From Candidatus Rifleibacteriota bacterium (GTDB taxonomy: Bacteria > Muiribacteriota > Ozemobacteria > Ozemobacterales > Ozemobacteraceae), in assembly GCA_012517355.1 (NCBI GenBank), contig JAAYVD010000098.1, positions 1 to 50,837 on the forward strand: DNA of 50,837 nt, in the 5' to 3' direction. Position numbers and translations under genes: made by a program. Within the stretch, counting starts at the first letter, position 1; every line of letters begins with the position of its first letter. This document shows positions 15,716 through 24,357 of this stretch, in pieces. The notes under the pieces were generated by a model, which saw only the letters and a program-made list of their open reading frames with translations, made no database searches and had not been told where the DNA came from.

Positions 15716-18700
15716 ATGGACACTCCCACCGCAGGACCGGAGGGCGGGGCGGCGGGTTCGCCGGCCACCCCCGACCGGGGCATTCCCGGGGGAACCGCTT
15801 CCCCAGGCGAATTCCCGGGAGGTGGTTCCGGCGGTCCCCCCTTGCCCGGGGGAAACGGCGGGCCGTCTCTGTGGCTGCGCGGGATCTGGAATCTGGTGCT
15901 GCTGGCGGTGACCGCCGGGTGGGTGGGCTGGTACGAAATCCCCTGGAGTGGTGACCTGCTGGGGTCTCCGGCCATCGACCTGGCGGCCATGGGCATCGCC
16001 GCCGTCGCCGCCGCCTGGCGCGGGAACTCCCTGCCCGAAAGCCTGTTGTGGCTCGTCCTGTCCCGCCGGATCCATCTCGAGGCGAAAGGGGAACTCGAGG
16101 CCTTCCAGGCGCTGATGTCGATCAGCTGGGGTGGCTGGGTTCTCGGGCTGGCCTGGGCCACCACGGGGCAGGCCCGGCTGCTGCTGGCCGGCTACCATCT
16201 CGGGCTGACCTTCGACCCCGGCATCTGCCGTCCCATCGGCCTGGGCATGAGCATCGGCCATGACGCGGCCGCCCTCGACCTGCTGCTCCTGTCGGCGGCG
16301 GTCGGCCGGTTCCTCGCCTCGCCCTGGCCGGCCTGGCGGCCCCTGCCCGCGGGGGTGCTGGGCGGCGGCCTCGTCTGGCTCCTGGCCACCCATGCGGTCC
16401 GGCCGGGCGGTGAGGTCACCGCCGACCTCCTGGCCACTCTCGCTTCGGTGTCCCTGTTCCTGTTGGCACTCGGCCCCGGCGCCGCCGCGGCCGCCGCCGG
16501 GGGCACCCCCAGCCCTGCCGTCGCGGCTGGGCCCGACCCTGGAACCGGCGGCCCCGCCGTCCCGTACGCGCCCGGCCCCGACCGGCTGCGGCAGGTGCTC
16601 GTCCTGGCCGGGCTGCCGCTGGTACTGGCCGCCCAGGGGTTGACCTTCCTGGGGGAGGGCGACCTGTGGGTGGCCCTGCAGAAACGGGTCTTCGCCGGCG
16701 GCCTGCACGCCAACCTGCTGGCTGCCTGGTCGCTGGCCATGCTGGCGTTCATCCTCCAGCCCGGGGAGTGGGACCTGTTCCCCCCATCGACCCGCCGCCT
16801 GGCCCGGGTCGGGGGCTTCCTGGTCTACTTCCTCACCCTCATCGCCAGCGGCGGACGGGCGGCGATCCTGGTCTTTTTGGTGATGGTCGCGGTCGCCGCA
16901 CGGAGGCGGCTGCCGGGCCTCTCCCCGGCCCGGGCTGCCGTGGTGGTCGGGGCAATCATTTTTCTTGGTTTGTACAAACTATGGTGGACCTCTCTGTGGG
17001 GCGAGGTCCTCCATAACGAACGGTGGTTCATCTGGCGGGCGGCCGTGGACCTCATCCAGGCGAATCCCTGGACCGGCTGGGGCCTCCTCGCCTTCGGGCA
17101 GCTGCCACAGACGCTTCCTCCGGAGATGGCCCTGATCCCCTACGATTGGGTCTACCCCCACACCCACCAGCTCCTGCTCGAGGTGGCACTGACGGGGGGA
17201 ATCCCCCTGCTGCTGTTGTTCTTGGCTTGTCTCGGCCTGTGGGCGGCGTCGCCCGCCCTGACTCCCACGGGGCTGACCCTGGGAGCGGGTTTCCTCGCCC
17301 TCGGATTTTTCGACTTCGTCTGTTTCACCCCGTCGCTGTCAGCACTCCTGCTGGGGGTCTTCCTGGAAGCCCTCCGAGACCCGGCCGGCGTGGCTCCCCG
17401 GCCGGGCCCGGCCGCGGTTGGACCTCGGGATCCGGCCGCCTGGGCCCGGTGGGTGATGGTGGGACTGGCTGCCCTGGCCGGGGTCGGCCTTCTGGGCATC
17501 CACCAGGGGCCCTTCCTCTACCGGGCCGCCCTGGACCGGCTGCAGGCCGGAAACCCGTCCTGGGCCGGGCTTCTCGAGAAAGCCGTGCAGGCCCGGCCGG
17601 GATGCCTGCCGTTGCGCCTCCAGCGGCTGTTGATCCGCTGGGGAACCGGCCTTCCCCCCACCGGTGACGACCTGCCCGAGCTCGACGGCCTGGTCGGCGG
17701 CTGGCCGGGCTATTACCTGCCCCGGTTCCTGCGGGGGCGGGTGCTGATGCTGCTCGGCCAGGCCGACCGGGCGACCGGAGACCTGGAGGAATCCGTCCGG
17801 CTCGAACCCCGCGACCTGACGGGGGTCCGGTGGGGCCAGCTGGCCCTGGCCCGGGAATGGGCCGGCCAGGATCCGGCCTCCGCGGCCTGGGAGGCGACCC
17901 GGCGCGGTGGGTGGGGCGCCGCCCTGGTGCTCGACCACCCGGCCGTCGGGGCGAGCCTGTCGGCCGCCCTGGCCGGCCGCTGGGCCGTCGCGGTTCCCGA
18001 CTCCATCTACGCGGTGGGGGACCTCGCCGAGGTCGGTCAGCAACTGAGCCGGCGCGGCCTGGTGCTTCCAGCCCGGGGTCTGCCCGCCGCGCTCGAGGCT
18101 GGTCTGCCACCCCACATCCGCGAAACCTGGGACCTGGTGGCACTGCAGCAGGGGGCGCTGGCCTCCGGGCCGGCCCCGGCCCTGGCGGCGGCCTTCCCCG
18201 ACGCCGAGGGGTGGGGAATGGCCCGCCTGGAATGGCTGCTCGAAGCGGCGGCGCGGGCCGGCGACCGCGACCTGTTCGCGCGGGTCTACCCGCTGGTCCA
18301 GGACCGGGTCGCCCGCCGCAGCAAGGAGCACGAACACCTGCGCAGCGCCTTCCTGTCGCTGCGGTTCCTGCCCCCCGGCCTGGCTCTCGACCGGTTGCAG
18401 GGCCTGCTGGAGGCCGACCCCGGCAACCCCTGGCTCCTCGAGCGGTTCGGCGACGCGCTGGCCGCGGCCGGCCGGCCCGACGAGGCGCGAGGTGCCTGGC
18501 AGGAGGCCCTCGGTCTCTGCCCGCAGGTCCGCCTGGAACCGGTCTTTGCCGACGGGCCCCGGCCCTGGGCCCTGGGCCCCACCGGCGACCAGTGGACCTT
18601 CGCTTTCGAACGGGTGCTGCGGCGGTTCGATGTCGAGGCTCCCCGCTATCATCGCGTGGCCTGGGAGGCCTTCCTCGCGCGGCTCGGCGCCAAGGCCGGC

Positions 18701-18751
18701 GGCGGCGGCCCGCCGGGTGGAGCCGGGGGTGGGGGTGGGAATGGACCGTAG
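15716..18751 (+). CDS. O-antigen ligase/polymerase-like membrane protein with C-terminal TPR-like region
   Basis: 1011 residues. After a Gly/Pro-rich cytoplasmic N-terminus come about 12 hydrophobic helices (residues ~60-570). The Wzy/WaaL signature is present: WRAAVDLIQANPWTGWGLLAFGQ, then a periplasmic loop with YPHTHQLLLEVALTGGIP. The last ~400 residues are soluble and made of helical repeats (RFLRGRVLMLLGQADRATGDLEESVRLEP, LLERFGDALAAAGRPDEARGAW) like TPRs. The family ligates O-antigen to lipid A-core, polymerises repeat units, or glycosylates pilins. ATG 15716 fits the start of a normal N-terminus, but no ribosome binding site is seen. The gene overlaps the next by 11 bp. Pilin glycosylation is possible here, given the many pseudopilins. 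Confidence 0.85.
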   Translation: MDTPTAGPEGGAAGSPATPDRGIPGGTASPGEFPGGGSGGPPLPGGNGGPSLWLRGIWNLVLLAVTAGWVGWYEIPWSGDLLGSPAIDLAAMGIAAVAAAWRGNSLPESLLWLVLSRRIHLEAKGELEAFQALMSISWGGWVLGLAWATTGQARLLLAGYHLGLTFDPGICRPIGLGMSIGHDAAALDLLLLSAAVGRFLASPWPAWRPLPAGVLGGGLVWLLATHAVRPGGEVTADLLATLASVSLFLLALGPGAAAAAAGGTPSPAVAAGPDPGTGGPAVPYAPGPDRLRQVLVLAGLPLVLAAQGLTFLGEGDLWVALQKRVFAGGLHANLLAAWSLAMLAFILQPGEWDLFPPSTRRLARVGGFLVYFLTLIASGGRAAILVFLVMVAVAARRRLPGLSPARAAVVVGAIIFLGLYKLWWTSLWGEVLHNERWFIWRAAVDLIQANPWTGWGLLAFGQLPQTLPPEMALIPYDWVYPHTHQLLLEVALTGGIPLLLLFLACLGLWAASPALTPTGLTLGAGFLALGFFDFVCFTPSLSALLLGVFLEALRDPAGVAPRPGPAAVGPRDPAAWARWVMVGLAALAGVGLLGIHQGPFLYRAALDRLQAGNPSWAGLLEKAVQARPGCLPLRLQRLLIRWGTGLPPTGDDLPELDGLVGGWPGYYLPRFLRGRVLMLLGQADRATGDLEESVRLEPRDLTGVRWGQLALAREWAGQDPASAAWEATRRGGWGAALVLDHPAVGASLSAALAGRWAVAVPDSIYAVGDLAEVGQQLSRRGLVLPARGLPAALEAGLPPHIRETWDLVALQQGALASGPAPALAAAFPDAEGWGMARLEWLLEAAARAGDRDLFARVYPLVQDRVARRSKEHEHLRSAFLSLRFLPPGLALDRLQGLLEADPGNPWLLERFGDALAAAGRPDEARGAWQEALGLCPQVRLEPVFADGPRPWALGPTGDQWTFAFERVLRRFDVEAPRYHRVAWEAFLARLGAKAGGGGPPGGAGGGGGNGP

Positions 18752-21359
18752 AACGGTGGCCCGGCTTCTGGCCGTCGGCGCGGTGCTGGTGCTGGTGGCC
18801 TATGCCGACGGGCATCCCCTGGCGGGTTCCCCGGTGCCCGACCGGGCGGACCTGGCCCTGGCCCTCGCCGCCGGTGTCGCCGCCCTCGCCGGCTGCCTGG
18901 TGGCCATGCTGGGGCTGGAGCGGCTGGGCGGCGGCCTTTTCGCCGTTCTGCGGGTGCCGGCGGCCGGCCCCGTGGCGCGGTTGACCGCCGGGCTGGTCTG
19001 GCTGGCGGCGGGCGCGGTGGTTCTGTTGACGGCCGGCATCCTGCGACCCTGGTCGGGGCTGGTGCTCGCCCTGCCCCTGCTGCCCGGCCTCTGGCGGTTG
19101 CCGCGCGAGGAAGGGGAGACGGTGTTGTCCGGGGTCCACTGGTCGTCCTGGGTGGTCCTGCTGGGGTTCGGCGCCCTGGCCGGTGCCTTTGCCCTGGCCC
19201 CCTCGACGGCGCACGACGACCACGTCTACCACCTCCCGGCCATCCGCGAGTTCGTGGAACACGGCTCGCTCTGGCAGCCGTCCCCGCAGCCCAACGTCCA
19301 TCGGCCGCTGGCTCATGCCGCCCTGCTGGCCTGGGTGCGGCTGCTCGGCGGAGAGACCCTGGGCGGACTGGGGAACCTGTTTTTCCTGGTGGCCGCCGGC
19401 CTCCTGCTGGCCCGGAAAAACGGGCTCGCGGGAACGGTCGGCCTGCTGGCCTGGGTTTCGAACCCTCAGCTGGTCTTCCTGGCGGGGACCTCGTATGCCG
19501 AACCCCTCCAGTGCCTGGTGCTCGTCCTGCTCTGCCTGCACCTCGGGCCCCCGCTGGAACCCCCGCCGAAACCCCCGTCGGAACCCCCGTCGGAACCCCC
19601 GTCGGAATCCGTGGGGGGTGAGCCGACCGACACGACGGTGGAAGGGTTTCCCTTGTGCCGCCACGGAGAGCGGCCCGAAACCCCGGTTTCGGGCATCGCA
19701 GAGGGGCCGTTCGCGGCGGCTGGCGGGCAGACCCTCGAGACGGACGGCCCCGGCGCCGTTCCCGCCGGGCTGCCCGCCCGTTCCGCCTCCGGGCCGGGAG
19801 CGGCCGGCCGCCCTCGCGTGGCCTTCTGGTTGGGAGGCCTGCTGGCCGGCCTCCTGCCTGCCACGAAATACTCCGGTCTCTTCCTGCTGCCGGTGACCCT
19901 TCTGCTGGCGTTCTCCCGGTCGGAACAGGACGGCCTCCTTGCACCGCGCGAAACGGGCGATTCGCCCCGCCATCCGTTGCGGCAAGGAGCCCCTTCCGAC
20001 GTCGTGCCGGTCGGCTTCCGCCCCAGGCGGCAAGGGGGTGTGACCGGCATTTTGACAATCGGAGCGTCGCGACGCGACAATCTGGGGGCGTTCCTCATCG
20101 GCGGACTGGTTTCCCTGGCCCTTGTCGCCGCGCCGTTCTACTGGCGGAACCAGGTGATGACCGGCAACCCCCTCTACCCGCACGCTTCTTCCTGGTTTGC
20201 CGGCACGAAGGGCGGGTTCAGCCTGTCCTTCGACGGGCTGGCCACGGGAACCACCGACCTGATCGACTTCTCCTACGAGGGATTCACCGACCGGTTCGGC
20301 ATGGGCCGCGATCCCTGGAACCTGCTGTGGGCGCCGTGGAACGTGATCGTCCATGGACAATTCCACGACGAGCGGTTTCCCCTGCGCTTCTTCGACGGGC
20401 AGTTGAGCCCCTTCGTCCTCGTGTTCTGGCTGCTGCTGCTGGCCTCCTTCCCCCGCCGCCCCGCGGCCGGCCGGGTGGGGGGCGGGGCCGGGGCCGGGGC
20501 CGGGTCGCCGGCCGGGCCCGGATCGACGGTTGGCCCCCTGGCGATGCGCGAAACGGGCGTTTCGCGCCGCCATCCGTCGCGGCATGGGGACACTTCCGAC
20601 GTCGTGTCGGTCGGAATCGGGGGGACGGTCGAGCCACAGGCCAGCGCCGGGCCAGTTGAAGGAGCAGGCAGGCCGGCATCACCGCCCGATTCCCACCCAC
20701 CCATGACGGGCGAAACACCGGGGGAGGGGGGAGGTCCGTCGGTGATCCTCCTGGCCGCCGCCTGGATGCTGGTCAGCTGGCTGGCGGGCAGCCACCAGGT
20801 GCGGTTCCTGCTTCCCCTCGTCGCCTTCGCCGCCTGGGCCGTTCCCTGGCTGCTGCAGTCCCGGCCGTTCCTGCCGATCGCCTTCTGGGTCGTCCTGGGC
20901 CTGCTCGCCAGCCCCTGGACCATCTCCTACGGCCTCGGCCGCATCGTTCGCGTCGCCCCCTTCCTGTCCGGCCACCTCGATCGGGAGGGGTTCCTGGCTT
21001 CCCGACTGCCCTGTCATGCCGGTTTCACCTGGGCCAACCGCCACCTGCCCGGTTCCGGCCGCCTGCTGGTTTTGTTCGAGGAGCGGACCTACCTGCTCCG
21101 GCGGCCCTTCCTCTGGACCGGCCTGATGCCCTATGCGTTCATCAACTTCCTGCATCGGAGCGGGTCGGGGGCCACCGCCGAACGACTGCTCAAGGAGCAG
21201 AAGGTCGGGGCGGTCTTCCTGCCCCGGTTCGGAGGGCGGCTGCTGCAGCAGATCCAGGGCGAGACCTTCCAGCGGGTCCGGCAGGACCTTTTCGATGACC
21301 GGCTGCGGTCGGTCTACGCCGATTCCCAGTGCGAGATCCTGATCTGGAAGGAACCGTGA
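18741..21359 (+). CDS. ArnT/GT39-like membrane glycosyltransferase carrying three in-frame repeat insertions
   Basis: 872 residues with many hydrophobic helices. The motif STAHDDHVYHLPAIREFVEHG (about residues 155-175) corresponds to the first periplasmic loop of GT-C transferases, where an acidic pair binds the lipid-linked donor and metal. YAEPLQCLVLV and TKYSGLFLLPVTLLLAF match later helices. Loops are swollen by three family A copies read in frame (PTDTTVEGFPLCRHGERPET, LLAPRETGDSPRHPLRQGAP, PLAMRETGVSRRHPSRHGDT) and by a 12-bp minisatellite giving PSEPPSEPP. Each insertion falls between hydrophobic segments. The ATG at 18741 follows GGGGGTGGGA and overlaps the previous stop, so the two are likely co-translated. 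Donor and acceptor are unknown; O-antigen, core sugar or pilin modification all fit. Confidence 0.82.
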   Translation: MDRRTVARLLAVGAVLVLVAYADGHPLAGSPVPDRADLALALAAGVAALAGCLVAMLGLERLGGGLFAVLRVPAAGPVARLTAGLVWLAAGAVVLLTAGILRPWSGLVLALPLLPGLWRLPREEGETVLSGVHWSSWVVLLGFGALAGAFALAPSTAHDDHVYHLPAIREFVEHGSLWQPSPQPNVHRPLAHAALLAWVRLLGGETLGGLGNLFFLVAAGLLLARKNGLAGTVGLLAWVSNPQLVFLAGTSYAEPLQCLVLVLLCLHLGPPLEPPPKPPSEPPSEPPSESVGGEPTDTTVEGFPLCRHGERPETPVSGIAEGPFAAAGGQTLETDGPGAVPAGLPARSASGPGAAGRPRVAFWLGGLLAGLLPATKYSGLFLLPVTLLLAFSRSEQDGLLAPRETGDSPRHPLRQGAPSDVVPVGFRPRRQGGVTGILTIGASRRDNLGAFLIGGLVSLALVAAPFYWRNQVMTGNPLYPHASSWFAGTKGGFSLSFDGLATGTTDLIDFSYEGFTDRFGMGRDPWNLLWAPWNVIVHGQFHDERFPLRFFDGQLSPFVLVFWLLLLASFPRRPAAGRVGGGAGAGAGSPAGPGSTVGPLAMRETGVSRRHPSRHGDTSDVVSVGIGGTVEPQASAGPVEGAGRPASPPDSHPPMTGETPGEGGGPSVILLAAAWMLVSWLAGSHQVRFLLPLVAFAAWAVPWLLQSRPFLPIAFWVVLGLLASPWTISYGLGRIVRVAPFLSGHLDREGFLASRLPCHAGFTWANRHLPGSGRLLVLFEERTYLLRRPFLWTGLMPYAFINFLHRSGSGATAERLLKEQKVGAVFLPRFGGRLLQQIQGETFQRVRQDLFDDRLRSVYADSQCEILIWKEP
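19547..19614 (+). repeat. 12-bp minisatellite
   Basis: About five imperfect tandem units of CCCCCGTCGGAA, coding for Pro-Ser-Glu-Pro repeats in a loop of the membrane glycosyltransferase. It directly abuts family A copy A2. Confidence 0.85.
19623..19708 (+). repeat. Family A palindromic element, copy A2 (inside a gene)
   Basis: Forward copy in frame in the membrane glycosyltransferase gene. Its third hairpin has arms GCCCGAAACC and GGTTTCGGGC where other copies have GCGCGAAACG and CGTTTCGCGC. Two base pairs are exchanged on both sides, so pairing is kept. Confidence 0.85.
19932..20014 (-). repeat. Family A palindromic element, copy A3 (inside a gene)
   Basis: Reverse copy, read through in frame by the glycosyltransferase gene. 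GCGCGAAACGGGCG, GCCATCCGTTGCGGC and the terminal CCGACGTCGTGCCGGTCGG are recognisable. Confidence 0.85.
20532..20614 (-). repeat. Family A palindromic element, copy A4 (inside a gene)
   Basis: Reverse copy, third in the same gene, with a perfect 10-bp stem in the large hairpin and CCGACGTCGTGTCGGTCGG at its end. A3 and A4 are more like each other than like A2. Confidence 0.88.
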
Positions 21360-21387
21360 GCCGCCGCACGACCGGGGCCGGATCGGG

Positions 21388-21393
21388 TATAAT
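21388..21393 (+). promoter_or_regulatory. Candidate -10 box upstream of the 21432 gene
   Basis: A perfect TATAAT lies 39 bp before the GTG start at 21432, in an otherwise GC-rich gap after the glycosyltransferase stop. No good -35 is present at the right distance, so independent transcription of the radical SAM gene is only suggested. Confidence 0.4.
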
Positions 21394-21431
21394 GCACGGG
21401 ACCCGCATCGACGCGCACCGAGGAGCGACCC

Positions 21432-22490
21432 GTGGCCTGGACCTGGATCGGCAGCTGGCGTGACCGGCTGGAGGACCTGAAGCGGCACTTCCAGATCGTC
21501 ACCAAGAACCCCACCCCCGCCCGCTGGTTCAACTTCGCGGTCAACGAACTCTGCGCGCGGTTCCGCACCCTGACCGTGCCGGGCTTCCCGTACGTGCTGG
21601 TCGCCGACCCGACCAACCGGTGCAACCTGCGCTGCCCCTTGTGCCCGACCGGTCTCGGCTGGAAGGGTCGGCCTCGCGGCGATATGCCCTGGAACCTGTA
21701 TCTCAAGGTCCTGCGGGAACTCGCGCCCTGGGCCATCCGCATCTGGTTCTTCAACTGGGGCGAACCCCTGCTGCACCCGCGCCTGTTCGACATGGTGCGC
21801 GAGGCGGGCCGGCGCGGTCTGGCCACCAACCTGAGCACCAACGTCCAGCTGCTCGACCGCGATCGGGCCCGCGACCTGCTCGATTCCGGGCTCGACTACC
21901 TGATCATCTCGATGGATGGGTACGACGCCGAATCGTATGCCCGCTACCGCATCGGTGGCTCGTTCGAGCGGGCGATGGAGAACATCCGGTTCCTGCTCGC
22001 CGAGCGGCAGCGGTTGGGCCGCACCAGCCTGCGCGTCGAATGGCAGTCGCTGGTCACCGCCCACAACCAGGACCACCTCGACAGGATCACCGACCTCGCT
22101 TCGCGCACCGGGGTCGACCGCGTCCGGTTCATGCCCCTCGAGCTGGCCGACTCGCCCTGGACCGGGCGGGCTCCGGGGCCCGAACGGGCCTGGCTGCCCG
22201 ACGCCCGCACCCCTTACCGGTACGAGTTCTCCCCGGAGAGGCCGTTGTCGGAGCACGCCTGTTTCTGGCTGTACGAAACGATCACCGTCAACCCCGACGG
22301 CGGGGTCGCCCCCTGCTGCCGCACGTTCGACCCGCGGGACGACTTCGGGAACGTGCGCCGCGAGTCGATCCGCGCCATCTTCAACGGGGTGGCCTTCCAG
22401 CGGGCGCGCGCCCTGTTCCGGAAGGGCGCCGCGCTGCCCGGTTCGCCGATCGTGTGCGACCGGTGCCGGGAATACACCCACGCGCGATAA
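21432..22490 (+). CDS. Radical SAM/SPASM-domain protein
   Basis: 352 residues. The cluster motif NRCNLRCPLCPTGLG (CxxxCxxC) lies near residue 62, followed by WFFNWGEPLLHPRLFDMVRE and the SAM-binding region, all standard for radical SAM enzymes. The C-terminal ~100 residues hold a SPASM-like cysteine set: CFWLYETITVNPDGGVAPCC, CDRCREYTH. SPASM proteins carry auxiliary Fe-S clusters and act in peptide modification or in cofactor and sugar pathways. This subgroup often sits with glycosyltransferases. The start is GTG at 21432 after GAGGAGCG. It follows the O-antigen-type ligase and glycosyltransferase by 72 bp. Confidence 0.88.
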   Translation: MAWTWIGSWRDRLEDLKRHFQIVTKNPTPARWFNFAVNELCARFRTLTVPGFPYVLVADPTNRCNLRCPLCPTGLGWKGRPRGDMPWNLYLKVLRELAPWAIRIWFFNWGEPLLHPRLFDMVREAGRRGLATNLSTNVQLLDRDRARDLLDSGLDYLIISMDGYDAESYARYRIGGSFERAMENIRFLLAERQRLGRTSLRVEWQSLVTAHNQDHLDRITDLASRTGVDRVRFMPLELADSPWTGRAPGPERAWLPDARTPYRYEFSPERPLSEHACFWLYETITVNPDGGVAPCCRTFDPRDDFGNVRRESIRAIFNGVAFQRARALFRKGAALPGSPIVCDRCREYTHAR

Positions 22491-22534
22491 AGGAGGGAAA
22501 CGGTTTCCCGGGTGACCTCGCCTTCCCGGCCGGT

Positions 22535-22602
22535 GTCGGCCACACCGCTTTGCCGCCACGGCAGGCGGCGCGAAGTGCCCGTTTCGCGCAGGGCAAGGGG
22601 CC
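22535..22602 (+). repeat. Family A palindromic element, copy A5 (intergenic)
   Basis: Forward copy whose left end is worn. The GCCGCC-ACGGCA-GGCGGC hairpin and the CGTTTCGCGC...CAAGGGGCC right end are intact. Confidence 0.8.
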
Positions 22603-22690
22603 GTTGTCAGGAGAGAGACCTGGACGTGATCGATGATCAGGGCCGGTCGGGTTCGGAGCCCGGCACCGGTCGGAGGAGGAGGAGACAGGA

Positions 22691-24184
22691 ATGAGGATGG
22701 ACGGACGGGTGGGAACGGGGCTGTTGGTCATCAGTCTGCTGGTGGGGGGCTGCCTGGCGGCCCTGGCCAACGGCGGCGGCTACACCTACGGGGTGCCGCG
22801 GCAGGGGGCGGTGCGGCTGTTCCAGCCCACCGGCGCCGAGGCCGTCGAGATGCGGCGCGAGCGCCTGGACATCGCCCTGCGCTTCCGCCAGGCCCACGTC
22901 GACATCGAGTACGAGCTGCACCACCCCGGCACGGCTCCGGTGACCATCGAGGCGGGTTTCCCCTGCACCGCCTTCCGTGACACCGACTGGTGGGGGCCGT
23001 GGGGCGACCCGTACGGGAGCGCCTCCGACACGCTGGGTCGGCCCATCTTCCGCGATTTCACCATCCTCGCCGACGGGGCGACCCTTCCCTGGACCTTCGT
23101 GGCCGACGCTTCGGAGGCCGCCGGCCTCGTTCCCACCAACCTCGAGGACGGGTTCGACCGCGATGTCGACGCCGACCTCGAACGGGAGGGCGATCTGGGG
23201 AAGCGGCTGTGCTGGCACACGTTCAAGCTCGCCTTCGCCCCGGGCCAGACCCGCACCCTGCGCGTTTCCTATGACACCCCGTACTTCGGCGAGGACCGCT
23301 ACGTCTCCGATGACCGGCATGTGACCGCACCGGTCTTCATCTACCTGTTTTCGACCGCCGCCATCTGGAAGGGGCCGATCCGGAACGGCGAAGTCACCAT
23401 CCGCGCCGTTTCGGTCGATCCCGACCTGGTGCTGTTCAACCGGCCCGGCCGGTTTTTACGCGCCGGGAACACCTGGACCTGGCGGTTCACCGACCTCGAG
23501 CCCGGTTTCGCCGACGATCTGCGTCTGGTGATCAGGCCCGGCTACACCGTGATGACCCGCCCGGAAAACCCCGAGCACCGGAACGACGATTCCAAGTCGT
23601 GGGTCGACTTCGTCGAACGCGACGGGCGGTGGTCGGTGCAGCATGCCCAGTATCGGGCCAGGGCCGGTTCCTCCCTTCCCTCGCGGGAAACGCGGAAGGA
23701 CGAGGCCGACCGGCAGTCGGAGAGCGACCATGGGGAGGAATCGATGGTGGCCACGATCACCCGCACCTACGGCCCGGGCAACCTGGCCGACGGCGACCCG
23801 CGCACCGCCTGGGTCGAAGGGGTGGAAGGGGACGGCATCGGGGAGAGCGTGACCCTGACCTTGAACCGCCCCCGGCCCCTCAGCGCCATCGGCGTCCGCA
23901 CCGGCCTGTGCCGCAACCCCGACGTGTTCCGCAAGAACGGCCGGGTCGCCGGCCTCCGCATCACCCTCGACGGGCGTCCCCCCATCGAGGCCGCCCTGCC
24001 CGACGAACTCATCGAAGGCGAGTACTGGTATGTGCGACTGCCGGAGGACTGGACCCCGGTGAAGAAGGTGCATCTGGTCGTCACCGCCGTCCATCCCGGC
24101 TCGAAATACCGCGACACGGCGATGTCCGACCTCGTCCTGGTCACCCCGCTGAAGAAGAAACCCGAAATCCGCGGCTGCCGCTGA
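22691..24184 (+). CDS. Exported protein with C-terminal discoidin-like (NedA-type) glycan-binding domain
   Basis: 497 residues with an N-terminal signal sequence (VGTGLLVISLLVGGCLAALA). Either a lipobox ending VGGC or an ordinary cleavage before NGGG is possible. The middle region (residues ~40-310) is beta-rich and includes VDIEYELHHPGTAPVTIEAG and TRTLRVSYDTPYFGEDRYVS, like DUF4424-type proteins. The end carries TYGPGNLADGDPRTAWVEGV, then VFRKNGRVAGLRITLDG, the pattern of F5/8 type C (NADase-type) carbohydrate-binding domains. The ATG follows GGAGGAGGAGACAGGA. It is likely surface-exposed or periplasmic and may bind glycans made by the upstream genes. That link is inference. Confidence 0.75.
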   Translation: MRMDGRVGTGLLVISLLVGGCLAALANGGGYTYGVPRQGAVRLFQPTGAEAVEMRRERLDIALRFRQAHVDIEYELHHPGTAPVTIEAGFPCTAFRDTDWWGPWGDPYGSASDTLGRPIFRDFTILADGATLPWTFVADASEAAGLVPTNLEDGFDRDVDADLEREGDLGKRLCWHTFKLAFAPGQTRTLRVSYDTPYFGEDRYVSDDRHVTAPVFIYLFSTAAIWKGPIRNGEVTIRAVSVDPDLVLFNRPGRFLRAGNTWTWRFTDLEPGFADDLRLVIRPGYTVMTRPENPEHRNDDSKSWVDFVERDGRWSVQHAQYRARAGSSLPSRETRKDEADRQSESDHGEESMVATITRTYGPGNLADGDPRTAWVEGVEGDGIGESVTLTLNRPRPLSAIGVRTGLCRNPDVFRKNGRVAGLRITLDGRPPIEAALPDELIEGEYWYVRLPEDWTPVKKVHLVVTAVHPGSKYRDTAMSDLVLVTPLKKKPEIRGCR

Positions 24185-24357
24185 CCAGGATTTTCGGGAA
24201 TTCGGGGGAATCCGGGGACGTACGACCTGAGCTCTTTTCGCCCGGGCAAATTCCGGGGAAAATCCAGGGATAGAGGACCGGAGACCCTTTCACGGGGGGG
24301 AAAGGGAATTTGGTCATGTGTCCCCGGAATTTCCCGGGAATTTCTGGAATTTTCTGG
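24185..24357. repeat. REPIN-like inverted repeat
   Basis: Imperfect 35-38 bp arms at 24185-24219 and 24320-24357, facing each other across about 100 bp. Both contain the CCGGGGAC / GTCCCCGG core next to AATTC-rich sequence. Pairs like this resemble REP doublets mobilised by RAYT transposases. It fills the whole gap between two convergent genes and reaches the stop codon at 24358, so it may also act as a bidirectional terminator. Confidence 0.65.

Noticed and set aside
17325-20585. 1086-codon minus-strand open frame
   Set aside because: Antisense to the ligase and glycosyltransferase genes, low-complexity Arg/Pro/Gly translation.
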